Source of the DNA: Rhynchopus sp. YZ270_cl-10
Taxonomy: Eukaryota; Euglenozoa; Diplonemea; Diplonemida; Diplonemidae
NCBI GenBank assembly: GCA_964035575.1
Contig: OZ037839.1
Span: forward strand, 1,501,220 to 1,565,219
DNA length: 64,000 nucleotides
Direction of reading: 5' to 3'
Under the pieces are notes generated by a model. It was not told the origin of the DNA. It saw nothing but the letters and a program-made list of their open reading frames with translations, and did not search any database. This document shows, in pieces, positions 40,488 through 52,081 of the stretch. Position numbers and translations under genes: made by a program. Each line of letters starts with the position of its first letter. The first letter of the stretch is position 1.

Positions 40488-40844
40488 GTGTTGCAGGGAT
40501 GGGCATCATGATGTGCATCTCTTGCAGTGTGTGTGCACCCGATGGTCCTCTGGGGTGTGTGTGTGCATGTTGGTTCTTGTTCAGATGGACTGATACCTGG
40601 TGGAGTAAATAAAGCTGCCGCAAACGTACATTATTTCAGTTCCGTGATTTTAGGTTTTTACATAGCGTCGCCGCCCCTGTTGTTTCCATACCGACATGGA
40701 GAGTACCTGTCAGTTCTTGTTCACCCCCACATGGGGAGAGTACCTGGAGAAGTGGAAAAACAAAGAAAGCTATTTTGTTGTATCTTGCCTCCCTCCTCCT
40801 TCTCAACACTTACCCCAGAACAGAGCAACACTTCACTCGAAACA
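40488..40844. other. Spacer with the LRR gene leader
   Basis: Ends with the conserved leader (GAAAAACAAAGAAAGCTATT, TTGTTGTATCTTGCCTCCCT, CCTCCTTCTCAACAC). The piece ACCTGTCAGTTCTTGTTCA at about 40705 also occurs upstream of gene 5 (about 55808). Confidence 0.5.
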
Positions 40845-41123
40845 ATGGAACTGTGTGTGCAGGGATATGATGATGAAACCAAATTCGTGATTGAGGTGGG
40901 TGAGAAGGACACAACGGAGACGATGCGGCAGAAGGTGGCGTCTGCAACAGGGTTGTGCGAAGACAGCTTCCACATGGGCTTCGGAGGGAAGGAGGAAGGA
41001 GAGGACATCACAGAACTGAGTGCTGGAGACACAGTCGTGTTGACGAAAACTACTAAGTACCAATCTGTTGAGGAACTTCGTGCCTTGGGTGAGACAGACA
41101 TTTCCGAAGCGAGGTTGGCGACT

Positions 41124-41727
41124 CCCGACGGCGGACCGCCCCCCATAGCACATTTTTGCGGTGCACGGGCGTACGGGATTAGTATCTTTTTTTCGAGAGA
41201 ACCCAAGAGCGGCCAGGTCCTGGACAAGTACGTTGTGCTTTTAGACCTACAAACTGTCTGGGGTGGTGGGACCTCGGGGCGAAGGGTGCTTCCCGGGACC
41301 CCAATATCCTACCACAAGGAGCTCGAGTCGTGCATGGAATGCAGGGTACTCTGAGCCGATTACTTCCACAACTCCCAGATCCCAAGACCTCCACGGGGGG
41401 CAGGCCTCCACGGTAACCCGCGACCGCCGACACCTTAGCTCCGTACTGCCTCTGTCTGTAACCTGCCGGTCCCCCACTTACCTACGTTTTTATGTGGTGT
41501 CTTTTTTCCGACGGTGGACCAAGGGGCTTTGCAGTGCAGTCAACGCCGACGGAGCGAGACTCGATTGTGACCGGGTGAAAAGGGAACCTTAGCCAGCGCT
41601 AACCAGCGGCAGTTTTGACTCAGGGAGGAGTTTCTCACCGCAGACTGGCGACACACCCCCACTTTTTCGGGGTGGCTGCATTCCTCTTCGGAACGGGGTG
41701 TTCCATCCTATTTTTAAAAACGTTTAT
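41124..41727. mobile_element. Unclassified 604-bp insertion, unit 1
   Basis: Begins CCCGACGGCGGACC and ends AAAAACGTTTAT. Flanked on both sides by GAAGCGAGGTTGGCGACT (19-20 bp of LRR gene sequence, 41104-41123 and 41728-41746), a long target duplication. No inverted terminal repeats, no A tail, not TG...CA ended. A 75-codon frame (PDGGPPPIAHFCGARAYG...) is present in both units. Family unknown. Confidence 0.7.
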
Positions 41728-41746
41728 CGAAGCGAGGTTGGCGACT

Positions 41747-42350
41747 CCCGACGGCGGACCGCCCCCCATAGCACATTTTTGCGGTGCACGGGCGTACGGG
41801 ATTAGTATCTTTTTTTCGAGAGAACCCAAGAGCGGCCAGGTCCTGGACAAGTACGTTGTGCTTTTAGACCTACAAACTGTCTGGGGTGGTGGGACCTCGG
41901 TGCGAAGGGTGCTTCCCGGGACCCCAATATCCTACCACAAGGAGCTCGAGTCGTGCATGGAATGCAGGGTACTCTGAGCCGATTACTTCCACAAAACTCC
42001 CAGATCCCAAGACCTCCACGGGGGGCAGGCCTCCACGGAAACCCGCGACCGCCGACACCTTAGCTCCGTACTGCCTCTGTCTGTAACCTGCCGGTCCCCC
42101 ACCTACCTACGCTTTTTGTGGTGTCTTTTTACGACGGTGGACCAAGGGGCTTTGCAGTGCAGTCAACGCCGACGGAGCGAGACTCGATTGTGACCGGGTG
42201 AAAAGGGAACCTTAGCCAGCGCTAACCAGCGGCAGTTTTGACTCAGGGAGGAGTTTCTCACCGCAGACTGGCGACACACCCCCACTTTTTCGGGGTGGCT
42301 GCATTCCTCTTCGGAACGGGGTGTTCCATCCTATTTTTAAAAACGTTTAT
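41747..42350. mobile_element. Unclassified 604-bp insertion, unit 2
   Basis: Same length and ends as unit 1 and about 98% identical by eye. Followed by CCGAAGCGAGGTTGGCGACT (42351-42370), where the LRR gene resumes. The two units are thus separated by one more copy of the target, as expected if a second insertion used the same site. Confidence 0.7.
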
Positions 42351-43660
42351 CCGAAGCGAGGTTGGCGACTGTGAAGGATCCTGAGGTGGCTTCTCTGCTT
42401 CTTCAGGCGGAGGTTGCGACTGTTATTCCGAACTGGTTCTTGTACGAAGTATCGTTTACAAGACTTGATCTCTCTGCTGTGTCTGGTGTGACACGAATTG
42501 AGCGTGGCTTCCTCTGGAAGTGTGCGTCGGTGGAAACCGTTGACTTGTCGGGATTGTGCAACGTTACGCACATCGGGAATAACTTTCTCCATGGCTGTAC
42601 ATCGTTGAGAAGCCTTGACGTGTCAGGGTTCACTGGTGTGACGGTGATAGGGGAGTCGTTCCTCAAAGGAAGTGGCGTCACAAATCTTGACTTATCCGCG
42701 ATGACGAGTGTGACGAAGGTTAGTATATACTTTCTTGCCTTCTGCCAGTCGTTGGAAAGTCTTGACATCTCAGGATGGCGCAGAGTCACGCACATTCAGA
42801 ACAACTTCCTGTCGAACTGCACCTCGTTGGCAACGATTGATTTATCAGCTTTTTGCAGTGTCACGAAGATCGGCACCGCCTTTCTCTACTCCTGCTCGTC
42901 GTTGACCACCATCAGCTTTTCAGGGATGACGAATGTGACGGAAATTGAGAACAGTTTTTGTAGGGACTGCACCTCGTTGGAAACGATTGACTTGACAGCA
43001 CTGCACAGGGTTGTGAAGGTGGGTTTAGGCTTTCTTTGGAGGTGCTCCTCGCTGAGAAGTATCGACCTTTCAGCTTTCGGCAGTGCCACACACGTTGGGC
43101 ACAGCTTTCTTAGTCACTGTTCATCATTGAAAACAGTTGATTTATCAGTGTTGCGCAACATCAAGCGCATTGAGCCAAACTGGATGCGACAGTGCTCCGC
43201 GTTGACAACAGCAGACTTATCAGGACTGAGCAATATTACACAGATAAATGCAGATTTCCTGCGAGAGTGCACATCCTTGACCACGCTGGACATGTCAGGT
43301 TTTGGCAGGGACACAGAGATTCAGGACAACTTCCTGCACAACTGCAACGCACTCACAACAGTCGTCTTGCCAGGCAACATCGACATTGACGAGATGTTGT
43401 CTCTCCCGAATGGAGACCCTAGAATGAGCACCTACAAGGAGGCCTTCTATGTACGTGTGCGTGAGATTTACGCAAGGTTTACGGAACAGTTCGAAGATGT
43501 GCGGATAGAAGCTTTTGAGGCAGTACGAACAGACGTGTCTGGAGATGCAAGACAATGTATTGCATTGAATGCAGGACAAGAGAGAGAAGGGATTGATGCA
43601 AGCACAAGAGGACAAAAAAGAGGAACAAAAAGAGGATTTGGAGAGTTGGGGGCAGCATAA

Positions 43661-44506
43661 ACAGGAGCAGGACAAGCTGGATGAACAGGGGGGTTTGGGG
43701 GGTTTGGTGATTTGTGTGAAGAACAAAACAAAAGCCAAATCAATACAGAAAGAACGTGTGGAAAGGAGGACAAGAGGTGGGTGTATCATGCAGGAGCTGG
43801 GGCTGGGACAATGATGTGGTACTTTGTGCGACATGTGTTGACGCATGCGGCGGATGTTGCAGGGTACCTGAAGCAGTTGCAGGAGAAGCCGACGTACCGA
43901 AGAACTCTCCCGACAGAAGGTAAAGACGAAGGCGAGATGTGAGTCACGCTTCTACTCCGCAAAGAACGAACGCTGTGAGGGCGCGAAGGAAGAGCAGAAG
44001 CAGGCAGAGGAGGTTCGTAGGGTAGCTGCGCTAGCTGCAGGTGCGTCAGAGCTGACTCGGCGCAAGGAGGCACGCAGGCGGCAGACACCTGCTGTACATG
44101 TGGACGTAAGGAGGAAGGTGGGTCATGCAGGTGTGTGACATACGCACTAAGGTGCGATGCGCGGGCTGCGAACACAGCAACATCGTCGTCAAGGCGTGTT
44201 GCGCGACGCACCATTGTCGCTAGGCTTTTTGAAGGACTGTGGAGTCGCGTGAATCGTGTGAGCTGCAGATCGAAAATACCCACGCAGAGGAGGGGGCACA
44301 ACAGCCTCTCGGGCACACCGCTGACACACCGTAGAAGCGAACAACAAATAATCTTAGTTTTTCTCCTCCCACTTTGCAGTCTTTTTGAGCAAACAAAGAG
44401 TAAAGAGTCTCTCGAGCATGTTGTCCCCCCATTTTGTTGTATCTTGCCTCCCTCCTCCTCCTTCTCAACACTTACCTCACAACAGAGCAACACTTCACTC
44501 GAAACA
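43661..44506. other. Spacer with a broken coding remnant
   Basis: Between about 43799 and 44138 two frames are coding-like: MMWYFVRHVLTHAADVAGYL then KQLQEKPTYRRTLP, and after a frame change RFYSAKNERCEGAKEEQKQA then EEVRRVAALAAGASEL. Composition fits an old Ala/Glu-rich gene. No family recognised. The end is the LRR leader. Confidence 0.4.
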
Positions 44507-45721
44507 ATGGAACTGTGTGTGCAGGGATATGATGAAAACAAATTCGTGATTGAGGTGGGTGAGAAGGACACAACGGAGACGATGCGGCAGAAGGTGGCGT
44601 CTGCAACAGGGTTGTGCGAAGACAGCTTCCGCATGGGCTTCGGAGGGAAGGAGGAAGGAGAGGACATCACAGAACTGAGTGCTGGAGACACAGTCGTGTT
44701 GACGAAAACTACTAAGTACCAATCTGTTGAGCAACTTCGTGCCTTGGGTGAGACAGACATTTCCGAAGCGAGGTTGCGGACTGTGAAGGATCCTGAGGTG
44801 GCTTCTCTGCTTCTTCAGGCGGAGGTTGCGACTGTTATTCCGAACTACTTCTTGGCGCAAGCATCGTTTACGAGACTTGATCTCTCTGCTGTGTCTGGTG
44901 TGACGCGAATTAAGCAAGGCTTCCTTCACGGGTGTGTGTCGGTTACAACCGTTGACTTGTCGGGATTGTGCAACGTTACGCACATTGAGGATGGCTGTCT
45001 CTCTATCTGCCCATCGTTGACAAGCCTTGACGTGTCCGGGTTCACTGGTGTGACGGTGATAGGGCAGTCGTTCCTCAAAGCAAGTGGCGTCACAAATCTT
45101 GACTTATCCCATATGACGAGTGTGACGGAGGTTGGTACACACTTTCTTGCCTGTTGTCAGTCGTTGGAAAGGATTGACATCTCAGGATGGCGCAGAATCA
45201 CACACATTGAGGACGGCTGGATGCAATACTGCTCCGCGTTGACAACAGCAGACTTATCAGGAATGAGCAACGTTACGAAGATTGATGCATGTTTCCTGCA
45301 TGAGTGCACATCCTTGACCACGCTGGACATATCAGGTTTTGGCAGGGACACAGAGATCCAGCGCAACTTCCTGCTCAACTGCAACGCACTCACAACAGTC
45401 GTCTTGCCAGGCAACATCGACATTCAAGAGTTATCACAAGAGGACCGTAGCATGTTGCAACGCACGCATGCACCCTTCCCTGTGTGTGTGCGTGTCATGT
45501 ACACAAGGTTTGCTGAACAGTACGCAGGTGTGCGGGTAGAACCCTTTGAGGCAGCACGACAAGACGTGTCTGGAGATGCAAGACAATGTATTGCATTGAA
45601 AGCAGGACAAGAAGGAGAAGGCTTGATGCAAGCACAAGAGGACGACTATAAAAAAGCTGCTTCAGAGGGTGTTGTGCAGGACAAACAGGACCTGGACGAG
45701 CAGGACAAGCAGGAGGATTAG
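44507..45721 (+). CDS. Ubiquitin-like/LRR protein 4, repeat-deleted (404 aa)
   Basis: Starts MELCVQGYDENKF, one codon shorter than the paralogues at this place, with frame kept. The ubiquitin-like region and the first five to six LRRs are present. Then DISGWRRITHI runs straight into EDGWMQYCSALTTADLSG, omitting five repeats that the full-length paralogues have between these points. The two sites share the bases for THIE, pointing to in-frame recombination between repeats. The C-terminal domain and an acidic Asp/Gln/Lys tail (DKQDLDEQDKQED) follow. The frame is fully open, so this is a plausible working short form. Confidence 0.85.
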   Translation: MELCVQGYDENKFVIEVGEKDTTETMRQKVASATGLCEDSFRMGFGGKEEGEDITELSAGDTVVLTKTTKYQSVEQLRALGETDISEARLRTVKDPEVASLLLQAEVATVIPNYFLAQASFTRLDLSAVSGVTRIKQGFLHGCVSVTTVDLSGLCNVTHIEDGCLSICPSLTSLDVSGFTGVTVIGQSFLKASGVTNLDLSHMTSVTEVGTHFLACCQSLERIDISGWRRITHIEDGWMQYCSALTTADLSGMSNVTKIDACFLHECTSLTTLDISGFGRDTEIQRNFLLNCNALTTVVLPGNIDIQELSQEDRSMLQRTHAPFPVCVRVMYTRFAEQYAGVRVEPFEAARQDVSGDARQCIALKAGQEGEGLMQAQEDDYKKAASEGVVQDKQDLDEQDKQED

Positions 45722-46050
45722 GAGGATACGGTGCGGGGTAAACAGGAGCAGGACGAACGGGTTTGGTGCAGGACTGAGAGGAGCTGGGCAGGCAGGAGTA
45801 TTTGGAGGGATTGGTTAACAGAAGGCATTTCATGAGCATTTGGAGGGTTTGGTGAAAATGTGGAACTCTATTTTTGGATACACCTGTGAGCTCTTGGGGG
45901 TAGGGGAATCGAAGCAACGCGTATGACGTGGGTACGTACCAACTAAACAATAACGGGGTGAAGAACGGGATTTTTATTGTTCTCTTTTTGTGAGAAGACT
46001 GCAAAACTAACCAAAATATAATTTGTTCAGCCTTTTCGATTGATTTTATT
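45722..46050. other. 3' flank of LRR gene 4
   Basis: Decayed remains of the family's tail region (AGGAGCAGGACGAACGG, GGTTTGGTG). No gene. Confidence 0.4.
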
Positions 46051-46673
46051 TACCGTCTTTTGAAAAATTATGGACCAGAAAAATAGGTCCATAAAAAAAA
46101 AAAATCCCAAAAAGGGGGGTCCGGCGAATATAGGTCCAGTCCAGTCCAGTCCGGTCAATATCGGTTTTTTTTCCAGGCTTGGAAAAGTAGTTGTCCAAAA
46201 AAAAATTTTCAAAAAAACCGCTAATGGCGTTAATTACCTTATCAAAAAAGACTACAAAGACAAAAAGAACAAAAAGGACGCTTGTTGTGACAAGAACGGA
46301 ACTTCGTATTGTAAAAAGAAAACATCCCCCCCCCCCCCCTCCAGAACCAGCTGGGTACCAAACTGGAACGCTAAGTAAAACCACACTGACTGGACAGTCT
46401 GTCTTCTCCCCTGCCTCTCCCATGTTAATACTCCATTTTTCCTCAATTGTCAATGGTGCTGACTGTGCTGATGACAATAACAACCCATCTCTAGTTTTGT
46501 TCACTTTTGTGCCTCGTTCTAACTAACCGGCACTGTACAGATTGTAAGACATCTGGCCCTCGCTTCGCTCGGACCAAGTGCTTTTCATGTGCATAGTAAA
46601 CGTACCCCCCTCGCCCTGTCCAGTTTGATGTGGAAAAAAAAAAGTCGAGCCTTGGGCTAAGTTGAACAACACC

Positions 46674-46704
<31 letters not shown>

Positions 46705-46735
46705 TTTTTGACAACTACTTTTTCACGGATGCTGC
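46051..46735. other. Repeat-rich DNA with one MITE end
   Basis: TA plus CCGTCTTTTGAAAA at 46051 is the left end of the MITE family described at 7522, followed by TATGGACCAGAA and GGTCCAT. A CCAGTCCAGTCCAGTCCGGT stretch lies near 46140 and the module TTTCCAGGCTTGGAAAAGTA then GTTGTC at about 46170, which recurs inverted near 50350 and 50475. No gene. Confidence 0.45.
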
Positions 46736-46885
46736 CAGATCTGGCCAGATCTCCAGATCTGGGCCGCCCAGATCTGGCCAGATCTGGAAAAAAAATTTTT
46801 TTTTTTTGAAAAAAAAATTTTCCCAGACGTCCCAGATCTGGCCAGATCTGGCCAGATCTGGCCAAATCTGGGAGATCTGGGACGT
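46736..46885. repeat. Array of the palindrome CCAGATCTGG, copy 1
   Basis: At least six CCAGATCTGG or near copies, overlapping as CCAGATCTGGCCAGATCTGG and separated by A/T runs. The arms (CCCAGACGTCCCAGATCTGG against AGATCTGGGACGTCTGGG) are themselves an inverted pair. Confidence 0.8.
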
Positions 46886-47057
46886 CTGGGAAAATTTTTT
46901 TTTCCAGGTACCCCAATGACATAACGAAGTATCGCTTGAAGTACCGTTCAATATACGTTGCTCGTGTGTGCAAGTTACGAAGTAGGACACACAAGGTATA
47001 TCAAACGATAAATCAATCAGATAAACGTTACATCATCGGAAAATTGTTGGCACCGCC

Positions 47058-47880
47058 GCCCTGTCTTCGTATTTATTACGTCGACAGGCCAAACAGCGTT
47101 GGGCTCAGAAGAAGCAGTGCAAAACACTGGGGATCAACATGAGAACCAACTCCCAACAACACAGGCTACCGAAGTAGCAGGTGGGGTGTTGCGGGTGTTT
47201 GGGGTGAAAGAAAATCGATTTTGGTAAGTTCCAGCAGAAAATTCTTAAGTTTGCACAATTGAGAAGGGTGTTACCACTGCCTAATATTATTCGTACATGT
47301 GAACCGGTAAGGTCGAGAAGGGTGGACACGGCATACAAGTACAAGTACAAGTAAGACGTACCTTCTACAAAGGCTGAATTCGCAATTCTTAAGGGATTGA
47401 ATTCAGCCCCCACGTGGTGTTTTTGAGAAAATCATTCCATGGTATACAGCTAATGGTTCCCGAAGAATGATTCGCCCCTCCTCGTTCATGCAAACTTAAG
47501 AAAATTCTGAAGTAACTACAACCTGGCGTGCGGGTACAGATGCATTGCTTTGTTCTTTCCTCAAAGTCATGTGTGATCTCTCGGGTCTGTACTAAAGTCA
47601 GTGTTTAGATAAGCATCCACTTGACTCGTTCTAACAACCGTTGAAATCTAGAACAAAACAACACACTGCCCCTTCTCACACCAAGCCGCCATGCTTCAAG
47701 AGCATGCCCTGGGCAAAAATTACTCTGACAAAAATTGGTTTTCTGGGGGAACGCAATATTTTCTTGTGCCTAGTCCTCCGCAAGAGCAGAGGACAGACTT
47801 TCCGGATCCCGAAGTCGAATTTCTTGCACTAGCTATGCTCCCTGGGTTAAATGGCTATAGCAGTGACTGACTAAGAGTTT
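47058..47880 (+). repeat. Diverged MULE interior module R1
   Basis: Collinear with 22971-23684: CCCTGTCTTCGT, CGACAGGCCAAACA, CATGAGAACCAACTCCCA, GGGTGTTTGGGGTG, ATGCTTCAAGAGCATGCC, CTATGCTCCCTGGGTTAA. Clearly older than the copies at 22.5 and 62.5 kb. Confidence 0.7.
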
Positions 47881-48925
47881 CATAATAATTAGGGTGGTCT
47901 ATGGGTTAACAATGGAAAAGTTGGTATATAAACCCGACTTTTACGATCGCCACCTGGTTTTGAAATAATTGCACCAGCTCTTCCGTCGGCACTGCTTCGC
48001 TGTCACGATGAAGGGTCGTAGGTTCGGGTACCTGTTAAGAGAAATTGAATGTAAAAGTAGAGACTACAACAAAAAAACAAACAAGAAGCCGCCCCGTACC
48101 CCTTAAACGTAAAAGTGACATTTTTGTAGACAAAAAAAAAAAAATAGCTAAAAAGATCGGGTCTTTTGTTTGTGCGCTCAAAGCCGGGAAAACAAAAAGG
48201 TGAAAAAATATGTTAAACTGAAGTACGGTTGTTGTGGTTAATTGAGTACTCAAAGAAAACAAGCAAGCTTCTGTTTTTTTCAATCCGTTTTGTTTGCCCT
48301 GCAGCGCTGCCTCCAATCTTTTTAGAATTGACAACAAGTTGTTTTATCAAAAAAATAGCGGACATGTCGAAAAGGGAGAAAACCGGGGGGTTAAAAACAT
48401 ACCTTGCACTCGGCCCACTCTCCAGGTACAAAGAACATCACTGCACGACAAACCCATAGAAAATAACTATTTTTTACCGAACAGAAAGGTCGTTTTATTG
48501 ATGAGTGTTTTCTGAGTGCACACTCAGGGGGACAAAATGCAACACTTACCGAAAAAATTCTCCAATCGGACAAAAACCTTTCTAAACACCCAAAAAAAAA
48601 ACACCTCAGTCCACATCCGCTGGGGTCGCGAGATGGAAATATATGGTTTTACAGCTTTTAGGGGGTCTAGCGTGGGTCCCAGATGCATTTTGCAACGGGT
48701 CTGTGTGTGCCTCAACCGCTTCACAGTACCCTTTTTTGTAACTGAAAACGACGCATCCTGTACCTAAGTGCACTGAAGCCTTGCTTGCGTCCTCCTTCGT
48801 GGTTTTGGGCGTTCGCACGCGAGAATCATTATCGCATTCTCACATGTAATTCTCGCATCACGGAGAGGATTTTAGCGTCACGTGACCACAAAAAAAGTGC
48901 ACAAAATTAGTTTGGTCAAAAATCA
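47881..48925. other. Unassigned DNA
   Basis: No repeat family or gene recognised. A frame at 48516-48767 and others are short and unsupported. Confidence 0.35.
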
Positions 48926-50225
48926 CCTTGCACTTGTGAAGGAATTGCTAAGGAAATGTGAAATATGCGTGTTTTGGTACACAAAAGTGCGTTTTGGGTG
49001 GTTCTGAAGGGTCAAAACACCAAAAAAATGCGTTTTTTTTGCATTTTTGGTCACCCAAGGACCCACTATTTTGGTTGATATTTTTTTTTTCCCTTTGCGA
49101 AAAAATACCCAAAAACCACGTCTATAAAAACGCTAAGGAAAAATCGATATTCATTTTTTGGGCAGAGAAGTGCGTTTTAGGCGCCCACAGATGGTCAAAA
49201 CATCAAAAATTTTGTGTTTTTGGCATCTTTGGACACCCATGGACCCACTATCAGGGGTGAATTTTTTTTGCCTGAGATTTGCCTTTGCCAAAAATCGAAA
49301 AAAAAAATTATGAAGGAAATTGCTAAGAAAAAGTCGAAATTGTGGGCCCCTGTAGTGCATATGGCGGTACCCCAGATCGTCAAAACACCCGACTCTTGCG
49401 TTTTTTTGCACTTTTTGGTGCACAAAAACCCTACTCAGGGGTCAAAATTTTCCCGGATAAAAAAATTTTTTTTTTCGGGATTTTTCAAAAATCGACTTGT
49501 CTTTGGTAAAAACCACGAAATTTCGGGTTCGCAAAACCACGTTTTAGACCCCCACAGATGCTCAAAAGTGCCAAATTTTGCTTTAAATGGCCTCAAATCG
49601 TCGAAATTAGCCCTATTTAGGGGCGAAAAAAAAAATTCGAGAGTCCCTTTCCCTGGGAGACAATAGCCAGAAATCTGAGAAAAAAAAAAAAAAACTGGCC
49701 AGATTTCCAGATCTGGCCAGATCTGGGGGGTTTTTTTTTTTTTGAAAAAAAAAAATTTCCCAGATTCCCAGATCTGGCCAGATCTGGCCAGATCTGGAAA
49801 CAAGATCTCCACATCTGGAAAACGAGCCAGATCTGGGAAATTGGCCCCCAAATCTGGCCAGATCTGGCAGCATCCGTGCTTTTTCAAGCCTGGAAAAAAT
49901 TTTTTTTTCGGGCCTGACCTTGGGACCTTGTGCACCGAAAAATTCAAAAAACGGCAAAATTTTGATGTTTTGAGCATCTGTGGGTGAATCATATGCACTG
50001 CTACAGTGGCCTATTATTGGGTGTTTTCCTTAGCAAATTCCTTCACAAAACTCATTTTTGATTTTGGCAAAGGCAAATTTCAGGCCAAAAAAAAGTCACC
50101 CCTGGTAGTGGGTCCTTGGGTGTCCAAACATGCCAAAAACACAAAAAAATTGATGTTTTGGCCTTCTGTGGGCACCTAAAACGCACTTCTCTGCCCAAAA
50201 AATGAATCATTCACATTTCAGAGGT
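48926..50225. repeat. Large imperfect inverted repeat of 150-190-bp modules
   Basis: Direct modules at about 48930-49090, 49100-49270 and 49300-49450, each with CACAGATG/CAAAACA, GGACCCACTA, TTTGCCTTTGCCAAAAATC and GAAGGAATTGCTAAGGAAA, are met by the same modules in reverse orientation at 49885-50220. The centre holds the CCAGATCTGG array. The right arm's GGGCAGAGAAGTGCGTTTTA (reverse strand) is also in the left arm at 49160. Non-coding. Confidence 0.7.
49692..49872. repeat. Array of the palindrome CCAGATCTGG, copy 2
   Basis: About seven CCAGATCTGG or near copies mixed with T and A runs, ending GGCAGCATCCGTGC. That phrase in reverse complement opens the array at 46726. Confidence 0.75.
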
Positions 50226-50518
50226 CCTGCATGAAAATGCCCATTTGAGCCCAAATTTTCGGTTTTTTTTCAACATTTCTTCAACACAGGCCCCGCCAGG
50301 TGGTCCGGGCGTCCAAAAAAAAATTTTTTTTTTTTTGCGAAAATTTTTTTTTTCGACAACTACTTTTCCAAGCCTGAAACCGATATTGACCGATATTGAC
50401 CAACATTGGCTTTTACTCTACGACGGACTCTCTTCAGATACCGACTATTTTTACGTAGAAAAAAAATTTTTTTTTTCGACAACTACTTTTTCAGGCCTGG
50501 AAAAAAACATAGTGTGAG

Positions 50519-50620
50519 AACGATCGTGACGGTTTTTTTCAAGATCTTGAACTTTTTTTCAAGATCTTGACATTTTTTTTTTTTTTTTCACGATCGTTTT
50601 TTTTTTTCACGATCGTTTTT
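50519..50620. repeat. Array of palindromes TCAAGATCTTGA and CACGATCGT
   Basis: Two copies of TCAAGATCTTGA at 50539-50570 and three ACGATCGT units (about 50519, 50588, 50608), each followed by a run of T. Confidence 0.75.
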
Positions 50621-51540
50621 TTTTTTCCCCCTAGTAGTACAAGGGGCATGGGCGTGAAATGGGTGGCAAGGGAGAGTTTCTGGGTTCTACTTGGAATTTT
50701 TGACCGACTCTTTTCCTTGAAACGATTTTGTGGCGAATCTTTCAAATAAAGCAAAAATCGAGAACATTCTCACACCAGAATCCCCCCCAACGGATGTCGC
50801 CAGCGAGGCACTAAAACCAGAAAACCGTTTTTACCCATGGCAAGTGCCACTATAGTGGCGCACGAATGCCACACGTTGGTAGGGGTAATGGGGTTCTACT
50901 CATTTTCGTAAAAACATTTTTTTTCTGTGTGACAATAATAAGGCAAGAATCGACAACTTTCGTGAAAATGTCATATCGTTGGATGCTGGAGGGAGGTGGG
51001 TCAACCCTAGGAAAAGGACTTTTTTTGGCGCTCACCCCCAAAATCACCCCCTGCCTCGTGACTTCGCCCTGCAAACAGAATTCTACTCAAAATCGTAAAA
51101 TAAATTATATTTCGTAAGAATTGATGTCGATCTTTTAGATAAAGCCAAAATCGAGCAGTTTTGATGATTAGGTTAGTGCAGCCGTAACAAGGAGAACACA
51201 GGGTAAAATCCCTTGGTTTTCCCTTGCTGTACTGTATGTGTTAAAAAGTGTATATTGGTGTACGGGAGAGACGCGCGTTTAAAGTTGCAACATTTTTAGG
51301 CTGATTGACGTGGGATGCCCCATTTTTCACTTTTTACCACCGATTTAATTCGATCACCATCGAACACTGGGAAAATTTCTTGGTCAGTTTGGGGTATAAC
51401 ACGTGTATGACCTAATTTTAAGTGGTCAGAAGTGGAGTCTGACCCCCGTGCCCATCATTTTTGAGCATGTTTTTTGGTTTTCCTTAGCACAACGTAGGAG
51501 AAGGCGAACTGTTTACAAGGAGGGACAGGGTCGAGCGTGA
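50621..51540. other. Unassigned intergenic DNA
   Basis: No gene or known repeat recognised. Confidence 0.35.
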
Positions 51541-51679
51541 GTGGGTCACTGCAGTGGCTCACGATACACTGAACGGGTTTGCGGCTGGGAGGGAAACGTT
51601 TCCACTGTTACAGGCAAGTCACAAGGGGGTGGTGACTTGTGTGGGAGAAATGGGTACGGACAAGACTGTATGCGTTTAG

Positions 51680-51945
51680 TCCCAAGAGCCTTCACTGATG
51701 TCAGAGTCGTGATGCTCAGCATCATCATCAACCTTGGGGTCCTCAGCTGTCGCGTCGCAGTCAATATAGCTCCCGCACGCTCCTTCTCCTCCTGCACCAG
51801 CTTCTCCTCATCCCACCAACCATTCTCTTGTGGCGGCTTGCTCTCGCGCAAACTGCGTGCTACGACCACAAGCTTGTGCAGCTTTGGTGCAACTAGCCAG
51901 TTGCGCCTCTTCTCGCTCATCCACCCATCGTACTGAAGATGCGCT
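51680..51945 (-). pseudogene. Probable C-terminal fragment of a hAT transposase
   Basis: The minus strand reads MSEKRRNWLVAPKLHKLVVV then ARSLRESK, like the end of the hAT dimerisation region (KKRNRL..EKLDKLVFI..NLR). An acidic tail follows in a neighbouring frame (EDPKVDDDAEHHDSDISEGS), also common in hAT proteins. It is unrelated in sequence to the two full hAT copies here. Nothing upstream could be joined to it. Confidence 0.4.
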
Positions 51946-52081
51946 CAGCATGTTGAGGCACAAATGGAACTCAGGGGAAGAGCTGTGTGCTGTGGACAGA
52001 GAGGCCAGGGTTTGGGGTGCTGTGTGAGCTACAAACGCTCCCCTTCCCTCCTTAGAGCTAACAAACATTACCCGTTGTCTA

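Larger units (their letters stand above)
40845..43660 (+). pseudogene. Ubiquitin-like/LRR protein 3, interrupted by two 604-bp insertions
   Basis: The ubiquitin-like N-terminus is intact to ISEARLAT (41123). The gene is then broken by two consecutive 604-bp units and resumes at VKDPEVASLLLQ (42371), running open to 43660 with the full LRR series and a basic GQKRGTKRGFGELG tail. The first frame reads 74 codons into the insert before stopping. As written the gene makes only a truncated ubiquitin-like protein, unless the insert is removed from the RNA. Confidence 0.8.

Noticed and set aside
41124-42350. LTR-type element with two 604-bp direct repeats
   Set aside because: Ends are not TG...CA, only 19 bp (a copy of the target) lies between the units, and no retroelement gene is present anywhere in the window.
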